A stretch of 64,000 nucleotides of DNA from Saccharicrinis sp963663905 (lineage in GTDB: Bacteria; Bacteroidota; Bacteroidia; Bacteroidales; Marinilabiliaceae), in contig OY760657.1 of the NCBI GenBank assembly GCA_963663905.2, positions 2,914,001 to 2,978,000 of the forward strand. The letters run 5' to 3'. The notes below the pieces were generated by a model that did no database searches, was not told the DNA's origin, and saw only the letters and a program-made list of their open reading frames with translations. Position numbers and translations under genes: made by a program. Positions 25,098-33,684 of this stretch are shown here, in pieces (the first letter of the stretch is position 1; each line of letters starts with the position of its first letter).

Positions 25098-26087
25098 ATG
25101 ATTTATAGAAAATTAAAAAATACAGACTTAGAAGTTTCAGCAATTACATTTGGAGCCTGGGCTGCTGGTGGATGGATGTGGGGAAAAACAGAACGTTCTG
25201 AAGCTATTAAAGCAATTCAGGCTGGTTATGCTGAAGGTATGACTTCAATAGATACTGCTCCTATATACGGACAAGGAACAAGTGAAGAAATAGTTGGAGA
25301 AGCCATTAAAGGAATTCCCAGAGATAAAGTTCAGATACTTACAAAATTTGGAATGCGCTGGGATTTAGATTCTCCACAAGGTGATTTTGCAATGAAGAGT
25401 CAAAATAACCAGGGAAAGGATATTGATATTTATAAATATGCCGGCAAAGAAAGCGTAATTAAAGAGTGCGAAAACAGCTTAAAACGTTTAGGAACAGATT
25501 ATATTGATTTATACCAAATTCACTGGCCTGATTCGACAACTCCAATTGATGAAACATTTGAGGCTGTTGCAAATTTAATTGAACAAGGAAAAATTCGCTA
25601 TGCAGGTGTATGTAATTACAATGTAATGCAAATGAAACAGGCTAACAATGTTATTTCTTTAGCTTCTAACCAAGTTCCTTATAGTATGGTTAACAAAAAA
25701 ATAGAAGACGATATTCTTCCTTATTGTCTGGATACAGGAACCTCTGTTTTAGCATACAGTCCCATGGAAAGAGGTTTACTTACAGGAAAAATAACTCCGG
25801 GATATATTTTTCAGCAGGGCGATCACAGAGCTAATCACCCTCATTTTACGGAAGAATACATTCAAAAAACAAATGCGTTTTTATCTAAGATAAAACCCAT
25901 TGCCGATGAAAAAGGGGCTACTTTAGCTCAACTTGTATTACGATGGACTATTGAAAAACCAGGAATTACAGTTGCTTTAGCTGGAGCAAGAAACGCAGAA
26001 CAATCCATACAAAATGCAAGAGCTGCAAAATTTGAGATTACTGCTGAGGAATTTAAATTTATTGCAGAACTTGTAAAAGATTTATAA
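25098..26087 (+). CDS. Aldo/keto reductase
   Basis: The 329-residue product is a cytoplasmic NADPH-dependent aldo/keto reductase. Visible parts of the barrel are IDTAPIYGQGTSEEIVGEAI (catalytic Asp and Tyr), the catalytic Lys in ILTKFG, and DYIDLYQIHWPD (catalytic His). The C-terminal GARNAEQSIQNARAAKFEI is the cofactor-binding end. It resembles the YajO/Tas-like branch acting on sugar or aldehyde carbonyls; the substrate is unknown. It is a single gene ended by a terminator. Confidence 0.93.
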   Translation: MIYRKLKNTDLEVSAITFGAWAAGGWMWGKTERSEAIKAIQAGYAEGMTSIDTAPIYGQGTSEEIVGEAIKGIPRDKVQILTKFGMRWDLDSPQGDFAMKSQNNQGKDIDIYKYAGKESVIKECENSLKRLGTDYIDLYQIHWPDSTTPIDETFEAVANLIEQGKIRYAGVCNYNVMQMKQANNVISLASNQVPYSMVNKKIEDDILPYCLDTGTSVLAYSPMERGLLTGKITPGYIFQQGDHRANHPHFTEEYIQKTNAFLSKIKPIADEKGATLAQLVLRWTIEKPGITVALAGARNAEQSIQNARAAKFEITAEEFKFIAELVKDL

Positions 26088-26100
26088 GATGTACAGAACT

Positions 26101-26145
26101 ACTTCCTGGGGCAGTAATTCTTCAGGAAGTAATTGATTTTCTTTT
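26101..26145 (+). terminator. Terminator of the aldo/keto reductase gene
   Basis: An 8-bp stem (26101-26108 with 26123-26130) is followed by AATTGATTTTCTTTT. It starts 13 bases after the stop codon. Confidence 0.65.
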
Positions 26146-26172
26146 AGACTAAGAAATTAATAGAAAATGTCT

Positions 26173-26691
26173 TTATTCATCATAGACAAGAACGCCTCTG
26201 GTTGAAAAAGATAATCCCTGTTGGCCATAAGTAGAAATCATAACAGCTTCAAACAAAGGTGGATTTTTAGAATCTTTTATTGACCAATCAAACAAAAAAT
26301 TAGCACCGGATCCTCCCTCTTTATCTTCTTCCGGGATTACTATTTCAACAGTTTCCAATGGTTTAATAAATATAGGTTCGCTCAAATACTGGCGAATATT
26401 ATATCCACTGGTATTATAGTAATCTGCTTTTGTAATAAAAACAGAATCCTTAGTAGATACATTTCTAATACTAACAGTAATCGTTAGATCAAATGTTTTA
26501 TGCTCTTGCGTATGATAAATATGCGAATAAACAGGCAAATAGGTTTTACCTTGGGTAAGACTATCTAAATCTACATTTATTGCTTTTCTATTTTCCAGAT
26601 TCACCTTTGACAATTGACTTATTTCTGTATGCTTCTGACAAGATGATAGAATTAACAGAACCAATAATGCATTAAGAAGTGCTTTTGTCAT
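26173..26691 (-). CDS. DUF3124 lipoprotein
   Basis: The 172-residue product has a lipobox (ILSSC, Cys18) and matches DUF3124: LPVYSHIYH, LTITVSIRNVSTKDSVFITKADYYNT and the C-terminal region FEAVMISTYGQQGLSFSTRG. The family is a predicted beta-sandwich of unknown role found in several phyla. It is convergent with the aldo/keto reductase and lies downstream of the isochorismatase-like gene with a gap of about 100 bases. Confidence 0.83.
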   Translation of the reverse strand: MTKALLNALLVLLILSSCQKHTEISQLSKVNLENRKAINVDLDSLTQGKTYLPVYSHIYHTQEHKTFDLTITVSIRNVSTKDSVFITKADYYNTSGYNIRQYLSEPIFIKPLETVEIVIPEEDKEGGSGANFLFDWSIKDSKNPPLFEAVMISTYGQQGLSFSTRGVLVYDE

Positions 26692-26797
26692 ACCTTTTCG
26701 TTTTTACCAAAGTTATAAATACTAACTAATTATTAAGGAATATGTTTAATAACTTAAATTACGTGCAAAAACTACATTAATCAAAAATAAAATTTCA

Positions 26798-27343
26798 TCA
26801 CTGATCTAAATATTCTTTAGCAGTCAGTACTGATGAATAAAAATAATTTAAAGCCGATAAAAAGCTGGTATGAACATCTGCTGCTTTAACAACTCTACCA
26901 TCATATTCCAGATTTTTAGTGGCGCAGGCATCTCCTATAACAGCAATATTGAATCCAAAATCCTTAGCCGCTCTGGTTGTTGCATCCACACACATATGAG
27001 TCATCATTCCACATATCACCAAATCTGTTATTTTATTTTGCTGGAGATAATTAAGCAATTCTGTTTCTCTAAAGCTATTTGGGTAGTGTTTAACAATTAC
27101 TTTTTCATTGGCAAGCGGCTTAATTGAATCGTGAATTTCAGAACCTAAGGTTTCAGGTAAGAAAAAAGTAGCATCTGAACGAGTGGCAATATGCTGGATA
27201 TAAATTACAGTTGAAGATTCTTCTCTAAACTTATTTAAAAGAGATTTTGCATTTTCACAAGCAATTTCAGATCCAACTAATGGCATTGATCCATCTTCAA
27301 AATAATCGTTCTGTATATCTATTATTAGCAATGCTTTTTTCAT
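26798..27343 (-). CDS. Isochorismatase-family cysteine hydrolase
   Basis: The 181-residue cytoplasmic product has the full catalytic set of the family: Asp in LLIIDIQNDYF, Lys in KVIVKHYPNSF and Cys in CGMMTHMCVDATTRAA. Such enzymes hydrolyse amides or isochorismate; this small form is usually annotated only as cysteine hydrolase. It is preceded by about 120 bases of noncoding sequence and is probably transcribed alone or with the DUF3124 gene. Confidence 0.9.
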   Translation of the reverse strand: MKKALLIIDIQNDYFEDGSMPLVGSEIACENAKSLLNKFREESSTVIYIQHIATRSDATFFLPETLGSEIHDSIKPLANEKVIVKHYPNSFRETELLNYLQQNKITDLVICGMMTHMCVDATTRAAKDFGFNIAVIGDACATKNLEYDGRVVKAADVHTSFLSALNYFYSSVLTAKEYLDQ

Positions 27344-27460
27344 GATCGTTTTGTTTAATTGAAGAAGTGAAATTCATTAAATAAGAAATGACTCCTTCTC
27401 CTCTATTTTTCAAATCCAAAATTACTATTCTAAAAACAAAACCAAAATTTTATACATTAT

Positions 27461-28309
27461 CTATACATTATAAAACTGTCTTAAAACAGATTCAAATTCT
27501 GTTAGATTATTTTTCCATGGAATATGTCCACATTTATCAATCATTTTAACTTCTGAGGTAGGATATCTTTTAATCAATTCGAATCGACTCTCTCCATAAA
27601 TATCTTTATCTCCATATGTTATATATATAGGAAATTGCTGTGAATCGATTGAAGGTAATGGTCTATATTTTTTTATTTCTTTAATGGTTTTATTTATGGG
27701 TTGTGAGTGTATTCTACTCAAAAAATCATCCTCAACAGATCCTTCATTATAACCATGTTGGTAATTCATAAGAACCTGCTTAAAAAGTTTTTGATAAGCT
27801 TTATCACTTCCAAATAAACCTAATAATGAATTCCACCCCAAAATTAACCACTCTTTGTTTGTACAAAGCTTTTTATTGAATTCCATTACTTCTTTTTCCG
27901 TCTTTTCCCATAGCTTGTTGGTACCAGAAGAAGGACTACACAAGAATAGACTTTTAATTTTCCGAGGTCTTTCTAAAGCATAAATCTGAGCATATAAACC
28001 ACCCCAAGAATGACCAAACAAATGAAACTGTTTTAATCCATAATAATGGACAATAGCATCAATATCTGAAATATAATCCTGCATTGTAAACGAGTTCTCG
28101 TTACATATAGAGGCCCCCACACCTCTTTGGTCAAATAAAATAATACTGAACCTATCTTTTAATATATCCACTACTTCTTTCATTTCATAAGGAATGCCAG
28201 GACCTCCATGCAACAAAATAATATATTCAGCGCATTCTGCTGAATATATTTTGGTATTTAAAGTTACATTCCCATTATAAATGGAGTTTATCTTTGGTTT
28301 ATTTTTCAT
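27461..28309 (-). CDS. Alpha/beta hydrolase, proline iminopeptidase-like
   Basis: The 282-residue product has the oxyanion motif LHGGPGIPYEM near residue 33, the DQRGVGAS stretch, the nucleophile elbow GHSWGGLYAQ near 98, and a C-terminal DKCGHIPW with the catalytic His. The HGGPG and DQRGxG motifs are shared with proline iminopeptidases, but the cap region is not diagnostic. No signal peptide is seen. Gene remnants lie just upstream (28394-28477). Confidence 0.87.
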   Translation of the reverse strand: MKNKPKINSIYNGNVTLNTKIYSAECAEYIILLHGGPGIPYEMKEVVDILKDRFSIILFDQRGVGASICNENSFTMQDYISDIDAIVHYYGLKQFHLFGHSWGGLYAQIYALERPRKIKSLFLCSPSSGTNKLWEKTEKEVMEFNKKLCTNKEWLILGWNSLLGLFGSDKAYQKLFKQVLMNYQHGYNEGSVEDDFLSRIHSQPINKTIKEIKKYRPLPSIDSQQFPIYITYGDKDIYGESRFELIKRYPTSEVKMIDKCGHIPWKNNLTEFESVLRQFYNV

Positions 28310-28393
28310 CTTATCCTTATTAAAAGATTAAAAATTATAAACCAAAGCTAGTCTATGATTTACCCATTTCCATTAACAAATGATAATAAGTAA

Positions 28394-28477
28394 TTAACGA
28401 GATAAATCTTTTCGAAGTCTGCTTAATGAAATATTTGTTATACCTAAATAAGATGCAATATCAGTGTGCGGAATTAT
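28394..28477 (-). pseudogene. C-terminal helix-turn-helix remnant of a Crp/Fnr regulator
   Basis: On the minus strand this frame reads IIPHTDIASYLGITNISLSR followed by LRKDLSR and a stop. That is the recognition-helix region of Bacteroidota Crp/Fnr proteins (compare RVPQQYIASFLGVSPETLSR in the intact gene at 30157-30738). A TGA stop precedes it in frame and there is no room for the cAMP-binding-like domain, because the DUF4386 gene ends at 28487. It is therefore the tail of a deleted or replaced paralogue. The sequence is too different from the intact copy to be a fresh duplication. Confidence 0.8.
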
Positions 28478-28486
28478 TCATTGATA

Positions 28487-29188
28487 CTATTTACGCTCCG
28501 GATATGCATATTTAATTCCTTTAATCAAAAGCCATAAGCCAAGTATAATTTCAAAAACACTTCCTAATCCAAACAAAACCATTTCAATTAGATTGGGTCT
28601 ATCGGGAAACAGAATATTTATTAAACCAAGCATAACCATTGAGATATATGTAATTATACCCCATAACGACAGTAAACGAGGTATAAACAATGATCGTAAA
28701 AATAAATAACAATAAATAGTCCCTCCTATTCCTACAAAAATCAAAACAATATTTAAAGAAGTAATACGTGTGTTTAGAAATGTTTGAATTAAAACATTGA
28801 ACTGATTTCTGTCTAAATCAATATTATTTTCTAATAATTTTAAAGGAATCATTCCACTTAAGATAATAGAAATACTTCCAACCACAGCTTCTCCAAATCT
28901 GAATAACAAGGCTGTTATTGCTATATATTTACCCTCTGATTTTACGATGCGATAAAGAAACACAGACAATACAATCACCAATACATACATTAATAATTCA
29001 ATAACAATTCCAGTCCTGAATAGCAATAAATGATCATTGATGTTATTAATAGTTCCATCAACATCGTCAGCAATAATTATAGGTTCAATAAAACTAACCT
29101 TAATAATGCCAAGCATTATAATCAGAATATAAAATAATCCAGATAGCTTAGTTGCTCTATTTAAAGAATTGATATGTAGATTATTCAT
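28487..29188 (-). CDS. DUF4386 membrane protein
   Basis: The 233-residue product has six or so hydrophobic segments and the DUF4386 signature: a start with NRATKLSGLFYILIIMLGI, then FRFGEAVVGSISII near 93 and PRLLSLWGIITYI near 170. Its function is unknown. In Bacteroidota such genes often accompany Crp/Fnr regulators, as here: it is the last of a three-gene leftward group with the SDR and the regulator. Confidence 0.85.
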   Translation of the reverse strand: MNNLHINSLNRATKLSGLFYILIIMLGIIKVSFIEPIIIADDVDGTINNINDHLLLFRTGIVIELLMYVLVIVLSVFLYRIVKSEGKYIAITALLFRFGEAVVGSISIILSGMIPLKLLENNIDLDRNQFNVLIQTFLNTRITSLNIVLIFVGIGGTIYCYLFLRSLFIPRLLSLWGIITYISMVMLGLINILFPDRPNLIEMVLFGLGSVFEIILGLWLLIKGIKYAYPERK

Positions 29189-29234
29189 TTTTTCTTACAC
29201 GATTAAGCTCCTTTAGGAAATATAAAGTTAACTA

Positions 29235-30107
29235 TTATATTTCTCTATCTGAAAACCTACTTACTTCCCCCCTAAAAAAGTCCTCTAAATGATGTTTTCC
29301 ATACTCAGGCGCAATATTGTTATATGCCATTGCGGTTAAAAAGAATTCGAAAGGTCCGTAAGTTTTTGAAGATGTAAAAGTTCTTAATATCCAAATCACA
29401 AATCTTCTGATCCTGTCTGGTAAATGAATAATCTTAACTGGCTTATTCCATGCTTTTAAAGCCAGTTCAGCTAATTCATTATGTGTAAAAATATCAATTC
29501 CTCCAACAGTAGCCTCCTTATCTCCTTCCATCATCTTATCCACACAAACTTTAGCTAAATCCTCACCATGTATCGGATTTAGTTTCAAATTACCATCACC
29601 AAATAAAAACACACTGCCACCTTTAGCCATATTCAAAAAATCTCTCATATCGGAGAAAAAACCGTTTGGGCGAATGATACAATAATCTATACCGGATTCC
29701 TTTAATTCATCAACGAATTTTTCCTTGGCTTCAAAGATCTTTAGATGCTTCAGTTTATCTCCGTTTATAGCTGATATATATTGAAAAAATTTCACCTTGC
29801 TTCTTAGAGCTTCTCTTAATAAATTGAAGTTACCCTGATAATCCACATCCATATAGGTTAATCCATCTTTTTGCCGGGTTATGCCAATGGTTGAATATAT
29901 ACAATCCATATCAATGGCAACACCTTTTAGCGAATCCGGACTTGTAATTTCTCCCAGAAAGAAATCATCTACATCTGCAAACAACTCTTTTTGAGTTTGT
30001 TTTCGAATTAAAACCCTAACCCAGAAACCTCTGGACTTTAACTCCCTAACCAAATACTGACCTAAATACCCTGTAGCTCCTGCTACTAATACCTTTTTTG
30101 TATTCAT
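29235..30107 (-). CDS. Atypical SDR / NmrA-like NAD(P)-binding protein
   Basis: The 290-residue product starts with a Rossmann motif VLVAGATGYLGQYLVREL (GxxGxxG form). It has the NmrA-like order DCIYSTIGITRQ, QYISAIN and IIRPNGFFSDM, with no YxxxK active site, as expected for atypical SDRs that bind NADPH or act as redox sensors. It lies about 50 bases downstream of the Crp/Fnr gene, with a Crp/Fnr-type dyad between them, so it is a likely direct target. Confidence 0.87.
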   Translation of the reverse strand: MNTKKVLVAGATGYLGQYLVRELKSRGFWVRVLIRKQTQKELFADVDDFFLGEITSPDSLKGVAIDMDCIYSTIGITRQKDGLTYMDVDYQGNFNLLREALRSKVKFFQYISAINGDKLKHLKIFEAKEKFVDELKESGIDYCIIRPNGFFSDMRDFLNMAKGGSVFLFGDGNLKLNPIHGEDLAKVCVDKMMEGDKEATVGGIDIFTHNELAELALKAWNKPVKIIHLPDRIRRFVIWILRTFTSSKTYGPFEFFLTAMAYNNIAPEYGKHHLEDFFRGEVSRFSDREI

Positions 30108-30145
30108 TTTTTATTTCAAAGCTATGGGTTAGATTGTCACTACTA

Positions 30146-30161
30146 CTTGACGATCGTCAAG
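30146..30161. promoter_or_regulatory. Perfect 16-bp dyad resembling a Crp/Fnr operator
   Basis: CTTGACGATCGTCAAG is a perfect palindrome. Its layout TTGAC-N4-GTCAA matches the half-site spacing of Crp/Fnr family operators (FNR uses TTGAT-N4-ATCAA). It overlaps the last codons of the Crp/Fnr gene and lies about 40 bases upstream of the SDR start on the minus strand. Confidence 0.55.
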
Positions 30162-30738
30162 AATTTAGTTTCTTTTGAACTCTGGCTTTAATTCGGCTTA
30201 ATGTTTCAGGCGACACACCTAAAAAGGATGCTATATATTGTTGCGGCACTCTTAAAAATAATTCTCCCTGATTATTTAATAGATCCATATATCGTTGTTC
30301 TGCTGTTTTTGTAACAAAGGAAGCAATCACTTTTTGACAGGTTATCAATTCATTTTCTGTAGCAATACGTGCTATGACTTCAAACTTTGGAGACTTCCTT
30401 AATAACTCTTCAATTTTAGGTTTTGTAAATACATAGATCTCTGTTTGTTCAATAGCCTGATAGTTCTCTATTGCCGGAATATGATAAGTATAGCTTTCCC
30501 CTGCACAAATAAACTGCCCTTCGGTATAAAAAAATGCTGTTTTATCATTTCCATCCACATTATAAAAAAGTCTCACACATCCCTGAGTTACAAAATAGAG
30601 TTCTTCTGAAACTTTTCCTTCTGTAAAAATGATTTCATTCTTACCGTAAGTTCTTATTTCAACAACATTTTCAAGCAAAGACAATTCATATTCTTCGAGT
30701 TGTATATAAGCTTTAATATTTTCAATTAATCTATGCAT
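30157..30738 (-). CDS. Crp/Fnr-family transcriptional regulator
   Basis: The 193-residue product has an N-terminal cyclic-nucleotide-binding-like beta-barrel (about 25-115, with FTEGKVSEELYFVTQGCVRLFY) and a C-terminal winged helix (PQQYIASFLGVSPETLSRIK). It lacks the N-terminal Cys cluster of Fe-S FNR proteins and the Arg-Ser cAMP signature is not evident, so its ligand is unknown, as for most short Bacteroidota members. It is upstream of the SDR and DUF4386 genes in the same direction. Confidence 0.88.
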   Translation of the reverse strand: MHRLIENIKAYIQLEEYELSLLENVVEIRTYGKNEIIFTEGKVSEELYFVTQGCVRLFYNVDGNDKTAFFYTEGQFICAGESYTYHIPAIENYQAIEQTEIYVFTKPKIEELLRKSPKFEVIARIATENELITCQKVIASFVTKTAEQRYMDLLNNQGELFLRVPQQYIASFLGVSPETLSRIKARVQKKLNS

Positions 30739-30791
30739 ATTTCATTTGGGATGTTACGATATAAATTTCAGAATCAGAAAAACATAAAACT

Positions 30792-30826
30792 ATAAAAAAT
30801 CCCATAACCATACTAGAAATGGGATT
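30792..30826 (-). terminator. Terminator of the S9 peptidase gene
   Basis: An 8-bp stem (30798-30805 with 30819-30826) with a 13-base loop is followed on the minus strand by TTTTTATAG. It lies about 40 bases past the peptidase stop and separates that gene from the Crp/Fnr gene. Confidence 0.7.
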
Positions 30827-30863
30827 GTGGGAAATACTATTGTTTATCTGATACTTTTAGATT

Positions 30864-33146
30864 CTATTTATCAACATCAATATCTGTTTGTATTAAGCTT
30901 TTGTTTAAACCTTCTGTATTCATAGGTACTGGTTTTTCGTGCATAATTTTTTCTACAAAATAATTACAAATTCTTCTTTCGCCATATTCCCCTCCCCATT
31001 CATGACCTTTTCCGGGAAGCATAAGAAAATCGAAGTTTTTATTTGCTTTGATTAATGCATCCACCACCTGATATGTTGATGTTGGATCTACGTTTTGATC
31101 CATCTCTCCTACTATTAAAAATAAATCACCTTGTAAGCGATATGCATTATCTACATTGGAGCATTCGGCATATTCAGTACCAATGGGCCATCCCATCCAC
31201 TGTTCATTCCACCAGATTTTATCCATTCGGTTATCATGACAGCCACAAACAGATGCTGCTACTTTATAAAACTCAGGATGAAACAATACTGCTCCTGTTG
31301 AGTTTTGACCACCGGCTGATTTACCGTAAACACCAACATTACTAATATCCATAAAAGGAAACTCTTTTGCAGCAGCTTTCATCCATAAAATACGGTCCGG
31401 GAAACCAGCATCTTTCAAATTCTTCCAACAAACATCATGAAATGTTTTTGATCGATTGGATGTTCCCATACCATCAATCATCACAACAATAAATCCCAAC
31501 TCTGCCAACGACTGGCGACAACGGTTATAATAAGGACTAAAATCTTTTGGAACATGACTGCTATGTGGACCTGCATAAATATATTCTATAACAGGATAAG
31601 TCTTTGAAGGATCAAAATCAGAAGGTGTTAAAAACATTCCCCAAATATCTGTGATACCATCTCGCCCTTTAGCTGAAAAAATCTCAGGTTTCTTCCATCC
31701 ATTGGTAAGTAATGGAATGATATCCGCAGTTTCTAATGGCATAATTTGATCACCTGTTTTTGCATCCCTCAGAACTGTAACTGGAGGAGTATCAACTTTT
31801 GACCATGAATCAACGATGTACTTATAGTCTGGAGAAAAACTTACCCTATGATTTCCGTCTCCCTCAGTTAATAATTTCAATTCTGATCCATCAAAATGAA
31901 TAGAATAATAATGTACCAAATAAGGATCTCCTTGCTCTTTTCCACTGGCAGCAAAAAGAATCGTTCTACTTTCGGCATTAACATCAACAACCTGACGAAC
32001 CACCCAGTTTCCTTTGGTAATTTGATTCTTCACCTTCCCGGTAATACCATCATACAAATAAAGATGATTACATCCATCACGCTCCGATGCCCAGATGATT
32101 TCTTTTCCATCATTAACGTCAAAACGATAATGCTTACTACTGTAATCGATAAATGTATCCGAAGTTTCATTAATCAAAACAAAGGTTTTACCTGTTTCGG
32201 CATTCATTTCAATAACTTGATATAATTGATGGCCTCTTTTATTGTATTCAAAGGTCAGACTCTTGCTATTCTCTTTCCATTTAATATTTTCAATGGAATA
32301 CTGATTAGGAATTAAGTCTTTTGAGGAAGCAACTAATTTTTGGTTTTCTACATCAAATATGCATGGATAGAACTGAGGTAGGGCATCTCCAGGTTTATAG
32401 TATTCTATTGAAGAATATACAGGCTGCTTCTGCAATTTAGGAGATGATTCTATATAATTCACAAAATGCTTCTCTGCAGGTTGAACCAGGTAAGCCATTA
32501 TCTTTTTACTATCCGGAGACCATTGAATGTATGAAGAATAAAATAGGCCCAAACCACCATCATAACTCAAAGCAATTTCTTTTTCATCTTCGATATTTTT
32601 TACAAAAAGGTTGTAATCTTTAATAAAAGCTATCCATTTGCCATCAGGCGATTCTACAGGAGGATTTCCAAATTGATCCACCTGATCCATAGTCCACTTA
32701 TATGGTTCAGGTTCTTTAAATGCCTTTTTCTTCGTTAGTTTATATGAAGGCAAATTACATTGCCACATATATCTATCAACAACAAATGCAAAACTATTAG
32801 CATCATCAGCTACCGTAAGATGATTTAAATCCTCAAATGAATAATCTTTACCAGTTTGAACACTTAATTTATTCAATAAGGTATTAACATCAATTAATTC
32901 CTTTTTATGCTTTTTATCGACATTAACCCAATAATACTTTATTCCATCTTCAGTAAGAACATGATACCAAAATGAATGAGTTTGATCAATCCAATGTGGT
33001 TGAAAATAATCATGCAAAACTTTGTCTTTAGTCAAGGTTTTAAAGTCCTGATATTTTTTATATCGATCTTCAATATTTTGAGACTGTACTGAAAGAACAA
33101 AAAAGGTTAGTAAGGAAACTATAAGTAATAATCTTTTATAACACAT
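30864..33146 (-). CDS. S9 family peptidase, dipeptidyl peptidase IV-like, secreted
   Basis: The 760-residue product has a signal peptide (residues 1-22, ending SVQSQ), an N-terminal DPP-IV-type beta-propeller (about 60-500), and a C-terminal alpha/beta hydrolase domain. The catalytic Ser is in VYGKSAGGQ at about 610, Asp in GEMDQNVDP at about 688, and His in PGKGHEWGG at about 720. The usual GxSYGG is GKSAGG here. It probably cleaves dipeptides or small peptides in the periplasm. The gene stands alone between its own terminator and a noncoding region. Confidence 0.92.
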   Translation of the reverse strand: MCYKRLLLIVSLLTFFVLSVQSQNIEDRYKKYQDFKTLTKDKVLHDYFQPHWIDQTHSFWYHVLTEDGIKYYWVNVDKKHKKELIDVNTLLNKLSVQTGKDYSFEDLNHLTVADDANSFAFVVDRYMWQCNLPSYKLTKKKAFKEPEPYKWTMDQVDQFGNPPVESPDGKWIAFIKDYNLFVKNIEDEKEIALSYDGGLGLFYSSYIQWSPDSKKIMAYLVQPAEKHFVNYIESSPKLQKQPVYSSIEYYKPGDALPQFYPCIFDVENQKLVASSKDLIPNQYSIENIKWKENSKSLTFEYNKRGHQLYQVIEMNAETGKTFVLINETSDTFIDYSSKHYRFDVNDGKEIIWASERDGCNHLYLYDGITGKVKNQITKGNWVVRQVVDVNAESRTILFAASGKEQGDPYLVHYYSIHFDGSELKLLTEGDGNHRVSFSPDYKYIVDSWSKVDTPPVTVLRDAKTGDQIMPLETADIIPLLTNGWKKPEIFSAKGRDGITDIWGMFLTPSDFDPSKTYPVIEYIYAGPHSSHVPKDFSPYYNRCRQSLAELGFIVVMIDGMGTSNRSKTFHDVCWKNLKDAGFPDRILWMKAAAKEFPFMDISNVGVYGKSAGGQNSTGAVLFHPEFYKVAASVCGCHDNRMDKIWWNEQWMGWPIGTEYAECSNVDNAYRLQGDLFLIVGEMDQNVDPTSTYQVVDALIKANKNFDFLMLPGKGHEWGGEYGERRICNYFVEKIMHEKPVPMNTEGLNKSLIQTDIDVDK

Positions 33147-33443
33147 TTCTGAGTATTTACATTTTATTTAAAATATCCCATTGCAATGAATAGGTATTTT
33201 CCAAAATTATAATAACTATTTAATAATAAATATGATTTTGTTAGAGTAAAATATATTTTCAATTAAATAAACACAAGATTGACATATTTCTTAATTGTGT
33301 GAATCAGAATCAAAATCAAATATGTTATAAAAGTAATTTATTACAAATAACACCTTGACATGAAATTTCTTATCATGTAAATTTATATCAGACAATTAAT
33401 TTAATTATTGTATAGACATTAAGTATTTCAAAAAGATTTTGTT
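33147..33443. other. Divergent noncoding region
   Basis: About 300 AT-rich bases separate the leftward peptidase gene from the small rightward gene at 33444. It carries the candidate promoter of the small gene; otherwise I see nothing. Confidence 0.5.
33355..33385 (+). promoter_or_regulatory. Candidate promoter of the 50-residue protein gene
   Basis: TTGACA (33355-33360) is followed, 20 bases after its TTG, by TAAATTTA (33378-33385), which differs from TAnnTTTG only at the last base. It would give a leader of roughly 55 bases. Confidence 0.5.
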
Positions 33444-33596
33444 ATGTCACACGAGAAGAGTTTACATGATGGTAAAAAGAAAAAGGATTCAGTTATGTCC
33501 TTAAAAGAAAAAAGAGAAGTAAAACGTGCTAAGCAAGAAGATGTTCATCATGCAAGAAAGCCACGTTCTAAAAAAACACTACTTGAGAATTTATAA
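33444..33596 (+). CDS. Small very basic protein, 50 residues
   Basis: An ATG frame of 50 codons encodes a protein beginning MSHEKSLHDGKKKKDS and ending RSKKTLLENL. About a third of its residues are Lys or Arg, and it has no membrane segment or Cys. I do not recognise a family. Support for a real gene comes from its setting: a promoter-like element upstream, a strong terminator 20 bases after the stop, and no competing frame. The composition suggests a nucleic-acid- or ribosome-binding protein, but this is a guess. Confidence 0.65.
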   Translation: MSHEKSLHDGKKKKDSVMSLKEKREVKRAKQEDVHHARKPRSKKTLLENL

Positions 33597-33616
33597 TTTT
33601 ATCTGTTTTAATGGAG

Positions 33617-33648
33617 AAAGGGACATCACACTGTCCCTTTTTATTTTT
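33617..33648 (+). terminator. Strong terminator after the small basic protein gene
   Basis: A 9-bp perfect stem (33617-33625 with 33632-33640), a 6-base loop and the run TTTTTATTTTT fit a classic rho-independent terminator on the + strand. Confidence 0.88.
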
Positions 33649-33684
33649 CTTCAAAAATGATTTCAATCCAACTTGTAACTAATA

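Noticed and set aside
31055..31345. Frame antisense to the S9 peptidase, and similar antisense frames such as 53330-53653, 41757-42047 and 56563-56892
   Set aside because: Each lies wholly within a well-supported gene on the other strand and has no family motif; they are shadows of the real genes.
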